From: RPRB01 sp035543115
Lineage (GTDB): Bacteria > Myxococcota > Myxococcia > Myxococcales > Myxococcaceae
Direction of reading: 5' to 3'
Assembly (NCBI GenBank): GCA_035543115.1
Contig: DATKKF010000059.1
Coordinates: 1 to 64,000, forward strand
DNA: 64,000 bases
Shown piece by piece: positions 17,289 to 26,725 of this stretch (its first letter is position 1; every line of letters starts with the position of its first letter). A program made the translations under genes and the position numbers. The notes beneath the pieces are model-generated. The model was not told the origin of the DNA. It ran no database searches and was given only the letters and a program-made list of their open reading frames with translations.

Positions 17289-19576
17289 GGACCTGGGTCA
17301 GACGCATTGCAGCCCTGGTGCTGGCGCTGCTTGCCGCGGCAGTGGTGGTGGCCATCGTCGACATCCGCGGGCAGCTCCCGGACCGGAGCACCCCGCGCAT
17401 CGCCGGCCTGGAGGCGTCGGTGGAGGTCACCTTCGACGCCCGGGGCATCCCGACGGTGCGCGCCCGCTCACTGGGCGACGCGATGCGCGTCGAGGGCTTC
17501 CTCCAGGCCCGCGAGCGGCTCTTCCAGATGGAGCTCGCCCGGCGCGTGGCCGGCGGCGAGGTCTCGGAGCTGGTGGGCTCGGCCGCGCTGCCTCTCGACC
17601 GGCGCCAGCGGGTGTACGGCTTCGCCGACGTGGCGGAGGAGGCCGCGCGACGGCTTCCGCCCGAGGAGCGCTCCGAGGCGCAGGCGCTCAGCGACGGCAT
17701 CAACGCCTTCATCGCCTCGCACCACGGGCGCTGGGGGCTCGAGTTCCAGCTCCTCGCGCTCGAGCCGCGACCCTGGACGCCGGCGGACTGCATCCGGGTC
17801 CTGCTCCTCATGCACCAGCAGCTGTCCGAGAGCTGGCAGAAGGAGCTGATGGCGGAGGCCCTCGCCGCGCTCCCCGCCGAGCGCCGCGCCTTCCTGCTCC
17901 CGGACGTCAGCACCGACGACGTGCTGGTCGTCCCCGACGCCGAGCCCCGGCCGGCGCCGAGCACCGCGGGCCTGCTCGCCCGCGGTGCGCCCCTCTCCAC
18001 CCCCGTCTCGCTCCCGTCGCGGCCCGAGCCGCTGGAGGTGCTGGGCGTTCCGCTGGAGCCCTGGGGCCGGGCGTCTCCGCCCGAGGTGGGGAGCAACGGC
18101 TGGGTCATCTCGGGCGCGCACACCGCAGGCGGCAAGCCGATCCTCGCCAACGACCCGCACCTCGGCTTCACCGCGCCGGGCACCTGGTACCCGATGCGCA
18201 TCGAACTGCTCGCCGCGGACGGCGCCGTGCAGCGCTGGGTGCAGGGCGTGAGCCTGCCCGGGCTCCCCGGCCTGGTCATCTTCCAGAACGACCGGCTGGC
18301 GATCGGCTTGACCAACACCGGGACCGACGTGCAGGACACCTATCGAGAGGCCGAGTCGGGGCAGCGGGTGGAGCACATCACGGTGAAGGGCGGACCCGCC
18401 GAGACGCTCACCGTCTCGCTCGGCCGCCACGGGCCCATGGTCCGTCCGGGCCTCGCCCTGCACTGGGCGGCGCTGGACCCGTCCACCCTGCGCCTCCCGG
18501 TCGGGAAGATGATGCTCGCCACCGACTGGGCGAGCCTCAACGCGGCCGCGGACGGCTTCCTCGGCCCGGGCCAGAACATTCTCTACGCCGACACGGACGG
18601 GCACATCGGCTGGCGCGCCGCAGGCATCCTTCCGCTGCGCGCGGCCGGAGACGACGGGCGGACGCCGCGCGACGGGTCGAGCACCACGCAGGAGTGGTCC
18701 GGCTACCTGCCGACCACGCGGATGCCACGGGTGATCGATCCGCCCTCTGGCCGGGTGGTCACGGCGAACCAGCGCCTCATCGGGACCGCCAGCGGATTCC
18801 ACTGGCCCTCCCACTGGGCGTCACCCACGCGGGCGAGGCGCATCGGCCAGCTCGTCGCCGGCGAGGGACACGACGCGCGCGCGGTCCGGGCGATGCAGCT
18901 GGACACCGTGGGCATCGTGCACCGCGAGGTCGTCGAGCGGCTCGCCCCGCTGCTCCGCCCCGAGCTGGCGAGGGCGTTCGCCGCCTGGGATGGTCGCGCC
19001 ACCGCCGACTCGCGCCTGTTCCGTGCCGCCGAGGAGGTCCGCCGCCGCGCCTACCTGGCCATCGCCGCGGCCGCGCTGAAGGGCTCGAACGTCACCCCCG
19101 CCGAGCTCGACTGGTACAACAACGACCCCACCTTGCTGGCCGGCGTGCGCGCCTCACCCGAGGCGTGGAGGAAGGCCGGGCTCGGCGACCGGGATGCGGT
19201 GCTCGGCGCGGCGGTGCGCGACGTCCCGCTCGACGGGCCGCAGTGGGGCGAGGAGAACCGCCTCGACGTCAAGCACCCCTTCGGGCGGTCCGGGGGCGTG
19301 CTGGGGTGGATCTTCGACCCCCCCGAGCCGCCGATGTCCGGCTGCAACCGCTGCGTCCGCGTCGCCACGCCGCGCTTCGGGCAGAGCATGCGCCTGGTGG
19401 TGGACTTCGCCGACCCGGAGGCGACCACGCTGGTGCTGGCGCTCGGCGCCTCGGGCCACGTCGCGAGCCCCCACCGTACCGACCAGCAGCGCGACTGGCT
19501 CGAGGGCGACCTCGACGGGCAGCGCACCCGGCTGCACGCGCCCGCGGTGGGGCGGCCGCTGGTCTTCCCGCCATGA
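17285..19576 (+). CDS. Penicillin-acylase-family N-terminal nucleophile hydrolase
   Basis: The 763-residue precursor begins with a basic start and a hydrophobic signal or anchor (RRIAALVLALLAAAVVVAIV), so it acts in the periplasm. The alpha chain (about 35-265) contains RDARG-like strand DARGIPTVRA and GFLQARERLFQMEL. Autocleavage should expose Ser270 in VGSNGWVISG, the conserved nucleophile of the beta chain, followed by LANDPHLGF. Family members hydrolyse amides such as penicillins and acyl-homoserine lactones. Substrate cannot be inferred. It overlaps the exonuclease gene upstream and the ligase gene downstream by ATGA, an odd place for an envelope hydrolase. Confidence 0.9.
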   Translation: MRTWVRRIAALVLALLAAAVVVAIVDIRGQLPDRSTPRIAGLEASVEVTFDARGIPTVRARSLGDAMRVEGFLQARERLFQMELARRVAGGEVSELVGSAALPLDRRQRVYGFADVAEEAARRLPPEERSEAQALSDGINAFIASHHGRWGLEFQLLALEPRPWTPADCIRVLLLMHQQLSESWQKELMAEALAALPAERRAFLLPDVSTDDVLVVPDAEPRPAPSTAGLLARGAPLSTPVSLPSRPEPLEVLGVPLEPWGRASPPEVGSNGWVISGAHTAGGKPILANDPHLGFTAPGTWYPMRIELLAADGAVQRWVQGVSLPGLPGLVIFQNDRLAIGLTNTGTDVQDTYREAESGQRVEHITVKGGPAETLTVSLGRHGPMVRPGLALHWAALDPSTLRLPVGKMMLATDWASLNAAADGFLGPGQNILYADTDGHIGWRAAGILPLRAAGDDGRTPRDGSSTTQEWSGYLPTTRMPRVIDPPSGRVVTANQRLIGTASGFHWPSHWASPTRARRIGQLVAGEGHDARAVRAMQLDTVGIVHREVVERLAPLLRPELARAFAAWDGRATADSRLFRAAEEVRRRAYLAIAAAALKGSNVTPAELDWYNNDPTLLAGVRASPEAWRKAGLGDRDAVLGAAVRDVPLDGPQWGEENRLDVKHPFGRSGGVLGWIFDPPEPPMSGCNRCVRVATPRFGQSMRLVVDFADPEATTLVLALGASGHVASPHRTDQQRDWLEGDLDGQRTRLHAPAVGRPLVFPP

Positions 19577-21186
19577 AGCGCTTCGCAGCGCTGTACGAGG
19601 CGCTCGACTCCACCACCTCGACCCTGGCCAAGGTGGGGGCGATGACCCGCTACTTCCGCGAGGCCCCGGCGCGCGACGCGGCCTGGGCGCTGTGGTTCCT
19701 GACCGGGCGCCGGCCGAAGCGTCTGCTCGGCGTGCGCGCGCTGGTGGGCTGGACGCTCGAGCTCACCGGCACGCCGGACTGGCTCTTCGGCGAGTGCTAC
19801 GCGGTGGTGGGCGATCTGGCCGAGTGCATCGCGCTCCTGCTCGACGACGGAACCCGCGTCACCCATCCCGACGAGACGCCGCTGTCGGAGTGGATGGAGC
19901 AGCGCATTCTACCCCTCCGCGGACTGCCGCCCGAGGAGCAGCGAGCCCGGGTGACCGGGTGGTGGAGCACGCTCGATCGCCGCGAGCTGTTCCTCCTCAA
20001 CAAGCTGCTCACCGGCGAGCTCCGGGTCGGCGTGTCGGCCACCCTCGTCCTCCGCGCGCTCGCCGAGGTGGCGGACCTCCCCCCGGCGCTCCTCGCCCAG
20101 CGGACGATGGGCGACTGGACGCCGTCGGCCGCGTTCCTGGAGCGCATCCTCGCCCGCGCGCACGTGACCGACGATGCGTCGCGGCCGTACCCCTTCTTCC
20201 TCGCCTCCCCGCTCGAGGACGGCCCGGACTCGCTGGGCGAGCGCGCCGCGTGGCAGGCGGAGTGGAAGTGGGACGGCATCCGCGGACAGCTCATCCGCCG
20301 GGCGGGCAAGGTGTTCCTCTGGTCGCGCGGCGAGGAGCTGGTCACCGACCGCTTTCCCGAGGTGGTCGAGGCCGGCGGGACCTTGCCCGACGGCACCGTC
20401 CTCGACGGCGAGGTGCTGGCCTACGGCGAGGACCGGCCGCTTCCGTTCTCGCTGCTCCAGACCCGCATCGGGCGGCAGACGCTGACCCCGAAGGTGCTGG
20501 CCCAGGCGCCGGCGGCCTTCATGGCCTACGACCTGCTCGAGCACCAGGGCCGGGATATCCGCGAGCTTCCGCTGTCCGAGCGGCGAGCGCGGCTCGAGCC
20601 GCTGCTCGCCGGACGGCACCGCCGCTTCTTCGTCTCCGAGGTGCTCGTCGACCCGAGCTGGGAGACGCTCGGCGAGCGGCGCCGCGAGGCCCGGGAGCGG
20701 AAGGTCGAGGGCCTCATGCTGAAGCGCCTCGACTCGCCGTACCGCACCGGCCGCCGCCGGGGAGACTGGTGGAAGTGGAAGATCGACCCGTTCCAGGTCG
20801 ACGCGGTGCTGCTCTACGCCCACCCGGGCAACGGGCGCCGGGCCAACCTCTTCACCGACTACACCTTCGCGGTCTGGGACGAGGGGACCCTGGTCCCGGT
20901 GGCCAAGGCGTACTCGGGCCTGAGCGATGCGGAGATCCGCGAGCTCGACGGCTGGGTGCGCTCACACACCCTCCAGCGCTTCGGGCCGGTGCGGGCCGTC
21001 GAGCCGACGCAGGTCTTCGAGCTCCACTTCGAGGGCATTGCCCGATCCACGCGGCACAAGTCCGGGGTCGCGGTGCGCTTCCCGCGCATCGCCCGCTGGC
21101 GCACCGACAAGCCGGCCAGCGAGGCGGACACCCTGGAGAGCCTGAAAGCGATGATCCCCGGGGCGAGGCACCCCGGGGACCACTGA
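19573..21186 (+). CDS. ATP-dependent DNA ligase (LigB/LigC-like, ligase-exonuclease system)
   Basis: This 537-residue enzyme joins DNA nicks using ATP. The N-terminal helical DNA-binding domain occupies residues 1-200. The adenylation domain starts with EWKWDGIRGQL, where Lys232 of the KxDG motif takes the AMP. It continues with LWSRGEELVTDRFPE and DGEVLAY, and the later motif VEGLMLKRLDSPY and GDWWKWKID. The OB-fold domain closes with VAVRFPRIARWRTDKP. The ATG at 19573 overlaps the acylase stop, giving strong translational coupling. The longer open frame to 18694 is antisense noise inside the acylase. This ligase class acts with the exonuclease at 16269 and an Lhr helicase in DNA repair. Confidence 0.93.
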   Translation: MKRFAALYEALDSTTSTLAKVGAMTRYFREAPARDAAWALWFLTGRRPKRLLGVRALVGWTLELTGTPDWLFGECYAVVGDLAECIALLLDDGTRVTHPDETPLSEWMEQRILPLRGLPPEEQRARVTGWWSTLDRRELFLLNKLLTGELRVGVSATLVLRALAEVADLPPALLAQRTMGDWTPSAAFLERILARAHVTDDASRPYPFFLASPLEDGPDSLGERAAWQAEWKWDGIRGQLIRRAGKVFLWSRGEELVTDRFPEVVEAGGTLPDGTVLDGEVLAYGEDRPLPFSLLQTRIGRQTLTPKVLAQAPAAFMAYDLLEHQGRDIRELPLSERRARLEPLLAGRHRRFFVSEVLVDPSWETLGERRREARERKVEGLMLKRLDSPYRTGRRRGDWWKWKIDPFQVDAVLLYAHPGNGRRANLFTDYTFAVWDEGTLVPVAKAYSGLSDAEIRELDGWVRSHTLQRFGPVRAVEPTQVFELHFEGIARSTRHKSGVAVRFPRIARWRTDKPASEADTLESLKAMIPGARHPGDH

Positions 21187-21202
21187 GCTGCCGGAGGACC
21201 GC

Positions 21203-23716
21203 TCAGTTGACGATGAAGAAGTCGAAGGCCACCGACCCCGAGCCGACCTGGTTGAACGTGTCGGTGGCGTAGAGGGTGATGGTCCCGAGCCCGGTGGTGC
21301 ACCCGTTGGGGAGCGTGCTGCTGTCCCAGGTCGCCGCGACCTGGGGCGGCCCGCTGGTCTGTGTCACGGAGATGTTGGTCTCGGTGCAGCCGCTGTTCGG
21401 GGACTTCCAGGTCCACCGGAGGCTCAGCGGCGCCTGACCGCCCGTGACCAGCGCTCCGAGCGAGATGGTGGAGCCCGCGTAGGCCGACGAGTTCGGCGCC
21501 GGACTGGAGATGCTGACCACCGGGGCCGCCGGCGTGGGCTGGATGTTCACCACCATCGACACGGACGCGGGCGTCCCGAACTGGTCCTTGGCGGTGAAGG
21601 TGAGCGTCCGCTGCCCGGTGCTTCCGGCGATGTAGATCTGCCCGCAGCCCGGGCCGATGAAGCCGTCGCTCGCGTCGTTGCTGCTCCAGGAGATGTTGGA
21701 GGTCGGATTGGGGGCCTGGCAGAGGTCGGACAGCCCCTCGAACGCCCGGCCGAGCACGTTGAACGGCCGCGCCTGGTAGATGGTGTCCCCCGCGCCGGGG
21801 CTGACGATGGAAACCAGTGGCGGTGTGTCCTTCACCGTCACGTGCACCTGCGCCGAGCTCGTCGCGCCCTGGCTGTCGTGCGCAGTGGCGGTGATGACCT
21901 GCGTTCCCAGCTGGTGGAACTGGAAGGTGGCCGACGCGCCGGTGCCGAGGTTTCCCTCCATGTCGGAGCTCCAGGAGATCTGGCAGCAGGCGTTGCCGTC
22001 CTCGAGGTCCTTCGCCTCCGCGCTGAAGCTCACCCCGGGCAGACCCACGGTGGTCGTGGTGCCGTCCGACGGAGCGGTGATCCGGATGGCCGGAGGATTG
22101 TTCTGCTTGGAGAGCGCCTTCTTCACCGCGGCCAGGGCGTTGACGACCAGGCCGTCCCCGGCCGGCGTCGAATCGGCGGTGTTCAGCAGGATGGCGAGCA
22201 CCTCGTCGGCGTTCAGCGTCGGGTCCGCGGCCCAGACCAGGGCCGCGATGCCCGCCACGAACGGCGAGGAGAAGCTCGTCCCGCTGTCCCAGCGGCCCGC
22301 GCTTCCCTGGATGTTCCCGGCGCCGTCCGGGTCCGGGCCGACGATGACCGTGAAGGGGGCGTAGATGTCGACCGAGTTGTCCTGCGACGTCGGCGAGTCA
22401 CTGCCGTTCCCCCGCCTCCGCTGGAACCGGCCCCAGTTGCTGCTCGGGTCGGGGTACCGTGTCCCGTACTTCAGCCCGCCGACGCACACCGCGTCGTCCA
22501 GCTCGCAGGGGATGATGACGTCGCTCTCCCAGCAGGCGATGAAGCAGTCCTGGTTGTCCACGTCGATGCCGTCGTTGCCGGCGGCGACGATCACCAGCGC
22601 TCCGGGCCCGAAGCGGAGCTGCACCGGACCGAAGGTCTTCCCCCGGAGGAGGGTGATCATGTTGTCCAGGGGCTTGATCATGAACCCCAGGGCGCCGGGC
22701 CAGGAGGAGGCCGCGCTGATGTTGATGATCTGTGGCCCCTCGGCGAGGCCTCCGATGAGGTTGACCGCGTAGGCTACGAACTGGAAGACGTCCGCCGAGG
22801 GGCTGGGCACCAGGATGGGGTCGACGACCGGGGCGCCCGTGCCCACGCCGCCGTAGCCGTTGTCGAGGACCCCGGCGAGGGCCGACGCCACCGCCGTGCC
22901 GTGCCAGGGGCAGGACGTGCCGCCGGTGCACGACGCGGGGTTCGGCTTGAGCCAGCTCCCCATCATGGTCGTCGAGCCCGGGATGTCGGGATTCTTGACG
23001 AAGCCCCCGTCCATGATCAGCACCTTCACCCGATTGCCGAGCTTCCCGGCGTCCTGCAGCGCCTGCCATGCGGCGGGCACCTGGTGGATCAGCATGTGCG
23101 GCCAGGTGAAGGGGTCGGAGGTGACCGAGCCGTCCGGCGGCGCACCCTCGGTGGCGGTTCCCTCCCAGATCCCCTGCGGCGCGAGCAGCGGATTGATGCC
23201 CACCGAGAGCGACGGGTCGGCCAGGGTCTCCTGGGTCGCCACCGCGAGGAGCTGGGTCACCCGGTCGCTCGAGACCTTGTGGGCGCCGCGGGCCAGCGGG
23301 TCGATGCTCTGCAGCTTCGTCCCCAGGCTCGAGGTGTCCACCCCGCTCGGGTCGATCCGCACCAGGTACACCTTGAAATCGGTCGGGCCGATGGCGTCGA
23401 AGACCGCCTCGGATTCGATGGTTCCCTTCCAGCGCGCGGCCAGGGCGTCCACCTTCGACTTCTGGTCGGTGACGACCATCAGCTCGTCGAGCACGAGGTC
23501 GCTGTTCTTCCCGCTCGGGCCCTGCACCGCACCCACCGCCCGGTCGGGGCCGCCGTTGATTCCGGCCACGGTCGGCACCGAGGGCGTCACCGTGGAATCG
23601 GTCTGGAGCGTGGGCGCTGGGGGACGGTTCGAGTTGTTGTTGCTGCTTCCCGGCTGCGTGCTGCAGGCACACAGCAGCAACGCCCAGACCACGGTTCGAA
23701 CGCCTCTCGGGTGCAT
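21203..23716 (-). CDS. Subtilisin-like (S8) serine protease lipoprotein with C-terminal Ig/PKD-like domains
   Basis: The 837-residue protein starts with a lipoprotein signal (VVWALLLCACS, lipid Cys16 or Cys18). A Ser/Asn/Pro-rich linker and an inhibitor-like prodomain (LDELMVVTDQKSKVDALAARW) follow. The protease domain has Asp236 (LIMDGGF), His272 (CPWHGTAVAS), the oxyanion Asn381 (VAAGNDG) and Ser481 (SGTSFSSPFVAG), so it should be active. From about 555 there are three beta-sandwich modules with PSDGTTTT, SPGAGDTI and SPAPNSSAY starts, typical of cadherin/PKD-like repeats, several with paired Cys. GGAGGAA precedes the ATG. It likely works on the cell surface, for example in predation or nutrition. 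Confidence 0.92.
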   Translation of the reverse strand: MHPRGVRTVVWALLLCACSTQPGSSNNNSNRPPAPTLQTDSTVTPSVPTVAGINGGPDRAVGAVQGPSGKNSDLVLDELMVVTDQKSKVDALAARWKGTIESEAVFDAIGPTDFKVYLVRIDPSGVDTSSLGTKLQSIDPLARGAHKVSSDRVTQLLAVATQETLADPSLSVGINPLLAPQGIWEGTATEGAPPDGSVTSDPFTWPHMLIHQVPAAWQALQDAGKLGNRVKVLIMDGGFVKNPDIPGSTTMMGSWLKPNPASCTGGTSCPWHGTAVASALAGVLDNGYGGVGTGAPVVDPILVPSPSADVFQFVAYAVNLIGGLAEGPQIINISAASSWPGALGFMIKPLDNMITLLRGKTFGPVQLRFGPGALVIVAAGNDGIDVDNQDCFIACWESDVIIPCELDDAVCVGGLKYGTRYPDPSSNWGRFQRRRGNGSDSPTSQDNSVDIYAPFTVIVGPDPDGAGNIQGSAGRWDSGTSFSSPFVAGIAALVWAADPTLNADEVLAILLNTADSTPAGDGLVVNALAAVKKALSKQNNPPAIRITAPSDGTTTTVGLPGVSFSAEAKDLEDGNACCQISWSSDMEGNLGTGASATFQFHQLGTQVITATAHDSQGATSSAQVHVTVKDTPPLVSIVSPGAGDTIYQARPFNVLGRAFEGLSDLCQAPNPTSNISWSSNDASDGFIGPGCGQIYIAGSTGQRTLTFTAKDQFGTPASVSMVVNIQPTPAAPVVSISSPAPNSSAYAGSTISLGALVTGGQAPLSLRWTWKSPNSGCTETNISVTQTSGPPQVAATWDSSTLPNGCTTGLGTITLYATDTFNQVGSGSVAFDFFIVN

Positions 23717-23847
23717 GGTTCCTCCGGTGACGGAGGGCCGGGCAAAGCAGCGACCGTGCCCGTGAGTGCTCCCGGGGCCTTGCGGAGGTGGGAGACGCCG
23801 CGGTCACACCGGGGGCCGCGTGGCGTCACACCCGCCGGGCACCGCTG

Positions 23848-26685
23848 TCACGGATGCGCGGGCTTCGCCGTCCGGCCCCGGGCCAGCCGCTCGAGACGGG
23901 CGAGCACCGCCACGTCCTCGGCGTCGAGGCGGGACCGGAGGGGGGCGAGCTCTTGAAACGCGGTCGCCAGCTCGGCGTCGGCCGACGACGCACGCCCCCG
24001 CACCATCCCGAGCGCATGCGCCAGGAGCGCGACCCTGGCCCGCAGGACGGGAAGCTCCAGCCCCAGCTCGGTCTTCGCCGCCCGATCCGGCTCGAGCGCG
24101 GCGCGCGCCTCGTCCAGCCCCGCCTGCGCCGCCCCCAGGTCCCGCAGGACCAGGTCCAGCTCGGCGCGAGACAGCACCAGGTCCACCTCGTCGTGGCGGC
24201 GGCGGGCGTTGCTCGGCTGCTCGGCGCGCATCGCACGGATGTCGACCAACGCGGTCTCGAGCAGCTGCCGGGCGTGCAGGGGCGACCGTACCCGCTCGGC
24301 CTCGGCGGCCCGGGCGTGCGCGACGCTCCACATCTGCCGGACGACCGTGTCCTTGGCACGCGTCTCGTGCATCGGCCGGACGAGCTCGATCGCTTCCAGG
24401 CTCGATCGGCGCGCCTCGTCCAGGTTGCCGCTCCGGCGCGCGACGTCGGATTGCTCGCTCAGGGCGCGGACCAGCCCCTCGCGCCAGGCGACCGTCCCCG
24501 GCTGCTCGCGAACCAGAGTGCGATAGATCTCCACCGACCGCGCGCAGTCGGGGAGCCCGTGCTCCGGACGCCCTTGATCGGCATCGAGCTGGCATCGGTC
24601 GGTGAGGGTGGAGGCGAAGATCTCGCGCCAGGTCCGGTTGGTCGGATCCTTCGCGGACAGCTGGCCGCGGGTGGCGACCGCCTCGTCCATGAGCTCGCGG
24701 CCCCGCTCCCGGTCACCTCGCCTACCGGCGACGACCGAGGAGATGTGGAGCGCCCCGGCGAAGACCGCCTGGACCGTGGCGTCATCCGACTTCCGCCCGG
24801 CCAGATCCCGCCAGAGCTCGACCGACCGAGCCAGCGCCCTCTGCGCCTCGTCGAGCCGGAAGAGGGTCTGGAGCATGTAGCCGAGCCCCAGCTCCGCGGC
24901 GGCCAGCTCGTGGAGTGACTGGTCCGAGCGATGCCCGGCGTCGTAGGCCGCGAGGCGATCCCGCGACTGCTGCAACATCCGGAGCGCCCCGTCGGCGTCG
25001 CCACCGCGATAGAGGACGTTCGAGGCGTGAGCGGCGACGCGGTAGACGTTCCGCACCACGAGGAAGTCCTCCGGGCTCTTGTCGGCCGCCTGCGTGGCGA
25101 GCGCGAAGGCCTGCCGTGCCGCCTCGCCTCCGGTGTCCAGGTGCCCGAGCGCCGCCTCGGACTGCGCGATCCGGCTCCAGCTAGTGCTCACCGCGAAGAT
25201 CCGCTGCGCATCGCCCGGGGTCTCGGCGAGCACTGACTGGCGCAGCTGGAGCGCCCGCCGTTGGAGCGGCGCCGCCTTCTCGTTCTCTCCCCGTTCCCGG
25301 GCCACGTCCCCCAGCAGCTCGAGGGCCGCGGCGGCGCGGAGCCGGGCATCGGCGCCCGGGCTCGTGTCCACCGACTGCAGCCGCTCGTAGTACTCCTGCA
25401 CCCGCTCACCGGTGCTGGCGAGGAGGTCCAGCCGCCCCACCGCGGTGAGGTCGTCGCGGAGCTTGAAGACCACGAACTGGACCAGATCCTCGGCCGCGTC
25501 GCGCCGGGTCTCGGCGACGACCCGCAGCACCTCGGCGCGGCGCTTTTCCTGCACGATGCGCCAGAACGAGACCGCGCCAGCGGCAAGCAGGACGGCGAGG
25601 GAGACCAAGGCGGCGCGCACCAGCGTCCGGTGCCGTCGCATCCAGTGAGAGACCAGCTCGCGCGGCGTGTACGCGTGCGCGCGTACCCTTTGGCCTGCGA
25701 GGTAGGCCCGCAGCTCGTCCGACAGCGCCGAAGCATCGGGGTACCGGTCCGCCGGCACGTAGGCCAGCGCGCGGTGGACGATGCTCGCCAGCTCCGGCGG
25801 CGCGGCGGGTGCCGTGGCGCGAAGTGACGGCGGTGGCCCTCCACGGACCCTCGCCAGGATCTCCGCGGCGGACTCGCCGGTATACGGCGGGGCGCCGGAG
25901 AGGAGGTGGTACAGCATCGCGCCGAGCGCCCACACGTCGGAGCGGGTGTCCGCCGGCTCTCCCCGGGCCTGTTCGGGAGGCATGTACGCCGGCGTCCCGA
26001 GGGCGCCCCCGGCGACGGTGAGCCCGCCGGATCCGCCGGAGCCGATGGACGCCTCGTCGCCGCCCTCCCGGTCGGGCGGCGCGGAGGTCTCCTTCGCCAG
26101 TCCCCAGTCGGCGACCAGCGTCTCGTCGAAGTCGCCGAGCAGAACGTTGGATGGCTTGAGGTCGCGGTGGATGACCCCGGAGGCGTGCGCGTATGCCACC
26201 GCGTTGCAGGCCGTCAGGACCCGGGGGACCAGCGCCAGCCGGGCCTCGAGCCCCTCCGCGGCGGCGATGGCACGGTCGAGCGGGAGACCGGTGCTGCGCT
26301 TCATCGCCAGGAATGGCTCTCCGGTGCTGAGCCGCCCCATCTCGTGCACCGGGACGATGGCCGGGTGCTGGAGCCGGGCGGTGATCCGCCCCTCGCGGAC
26401 GAAGCGCTCCACCGCCACCGGGTCGTTGCGCTGGAGGATCTTCAGCGCCACCTCGCGCCCGAGGCGCCGGTCCCGTGCCATGAACACCCGACTACTCCCG
26501 CCCATGCCGAGCTCGGGGCCGAGTACATATGCGTCCTCCACCAGCACCAGCTCCGGACCGTGGCCGATGGTCAGGACCTGCCCCGGAGCCTCGGTGACCG
26601 CGCTCACCGTCTTCGACGGCTCGATCGGGCCGGCTGGCCCGGCCCGCTCGACCGGTGCCGCGGGGGATGTGCGTCGTTCGGACAC
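23848..26685 (-). CDS. Membrane Ser/Thr protein kinase with TPR-rich C-terminal half
   Basis: From the GTG at 26685 the product is 945 residues. The kinase domain has a glycine loop (LGPELGMGGSSRVFMAR), the ATP-binding Lys in EVALKIL, the catalytic loop VIHRDLKPSNVLL, and VADWGLAKE, where Trp replaces Phe of DFG. APE is replaced by PPEQARGEP. A membrane helix follows (LVSLAVLLAAGAVSFWRIV), then a coiled stretch and about 500 residues of TPR-like helical pairs. Such receptors are abundant in Myxococcota and relay signals to FHA-containing regulators; one lies divergently next to it. The GTG has GGAG eight bases before it. A longer GTG start at 26763 would overlap the activator gene. Confidence 0.88.
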   Translation of the reverse strand: MSERRTSPAAPVERAGPAGPIEPSKTVSAVTEAPGQVLTIGHGPELVLVEDAYVLGPELGMGGSSRVFMARDRRLGREVALKILQRNDPVAVERFVREGRITARLQHPAIVPVHEMGRLSTGEPFLAMKRSTGLPLDRAIAAAEGLEARLALVPRVLTACNAVAYAHASGVIHRDLKPSNVLLGDFDETLVADWGLAKETSAPPDREGGDEASIGSGGSGGLTVAGGALGTPAYMPPEQARGEPADTRSDVWALGAMLYHLLSGAPPYTGESAAEILARVRGGPPPSLRATAPAAPPELASIVHRALAYVPADRYPDASALSDELRAYLAGQRVRAHAYTPRELVSHWMRRHRTLVRAALVSLAVLLAAGAVSFWRIVQEKRRAEVLRVVAETRRDAAEDLVQFVVFKLRDDLTAVGRLDLLASTGERVQEYYERLQSVDTSPGADARLRAAAALELLGDVARERGENEKAAPLQRRALQLRQSVLAETPGDAQRIFAVSTSWSRIAQSEAALGHLDTGGEAARQAFALATQAADKSPEDFLVVRNVYRVAAHASNVLYRGGDADGALRMLQQSRDRLAAYDAGHRSDQSLHELAAAELGLGYMLQTLFRLDEAQRALARSVELWRDLAGRKSDDATVQAVFAGALHISSVVAGRRGDRERGRELMDEAVATRGQLSAKDPTNRTWREIFASTLTDRCQLDADQGRPEHGLPDCARSVEIYRTLVREQPGTVAWREGLVRALSEQSDVARRSGNLDEARRSSLEAIELVRPMHETRAKDTVVRQMWSVAHARAAEAERVRSPLHARQLLETALVDIRAMRAEQPSNARRRHDEVDLVLSRAELDLVLRDLGAAQAGLDEARAALEPDRAAKTELGLELPVLRARVALLAHALGMVRGRASSADAELATAFQELAPLRSRLDAEDVAVLARLERLARGRTAKPAHP

Positions 26686-26725
26686 TCTCGGGTCTCCGTG
26701 CCACGGATGATAGGCTCGCTCCTCG

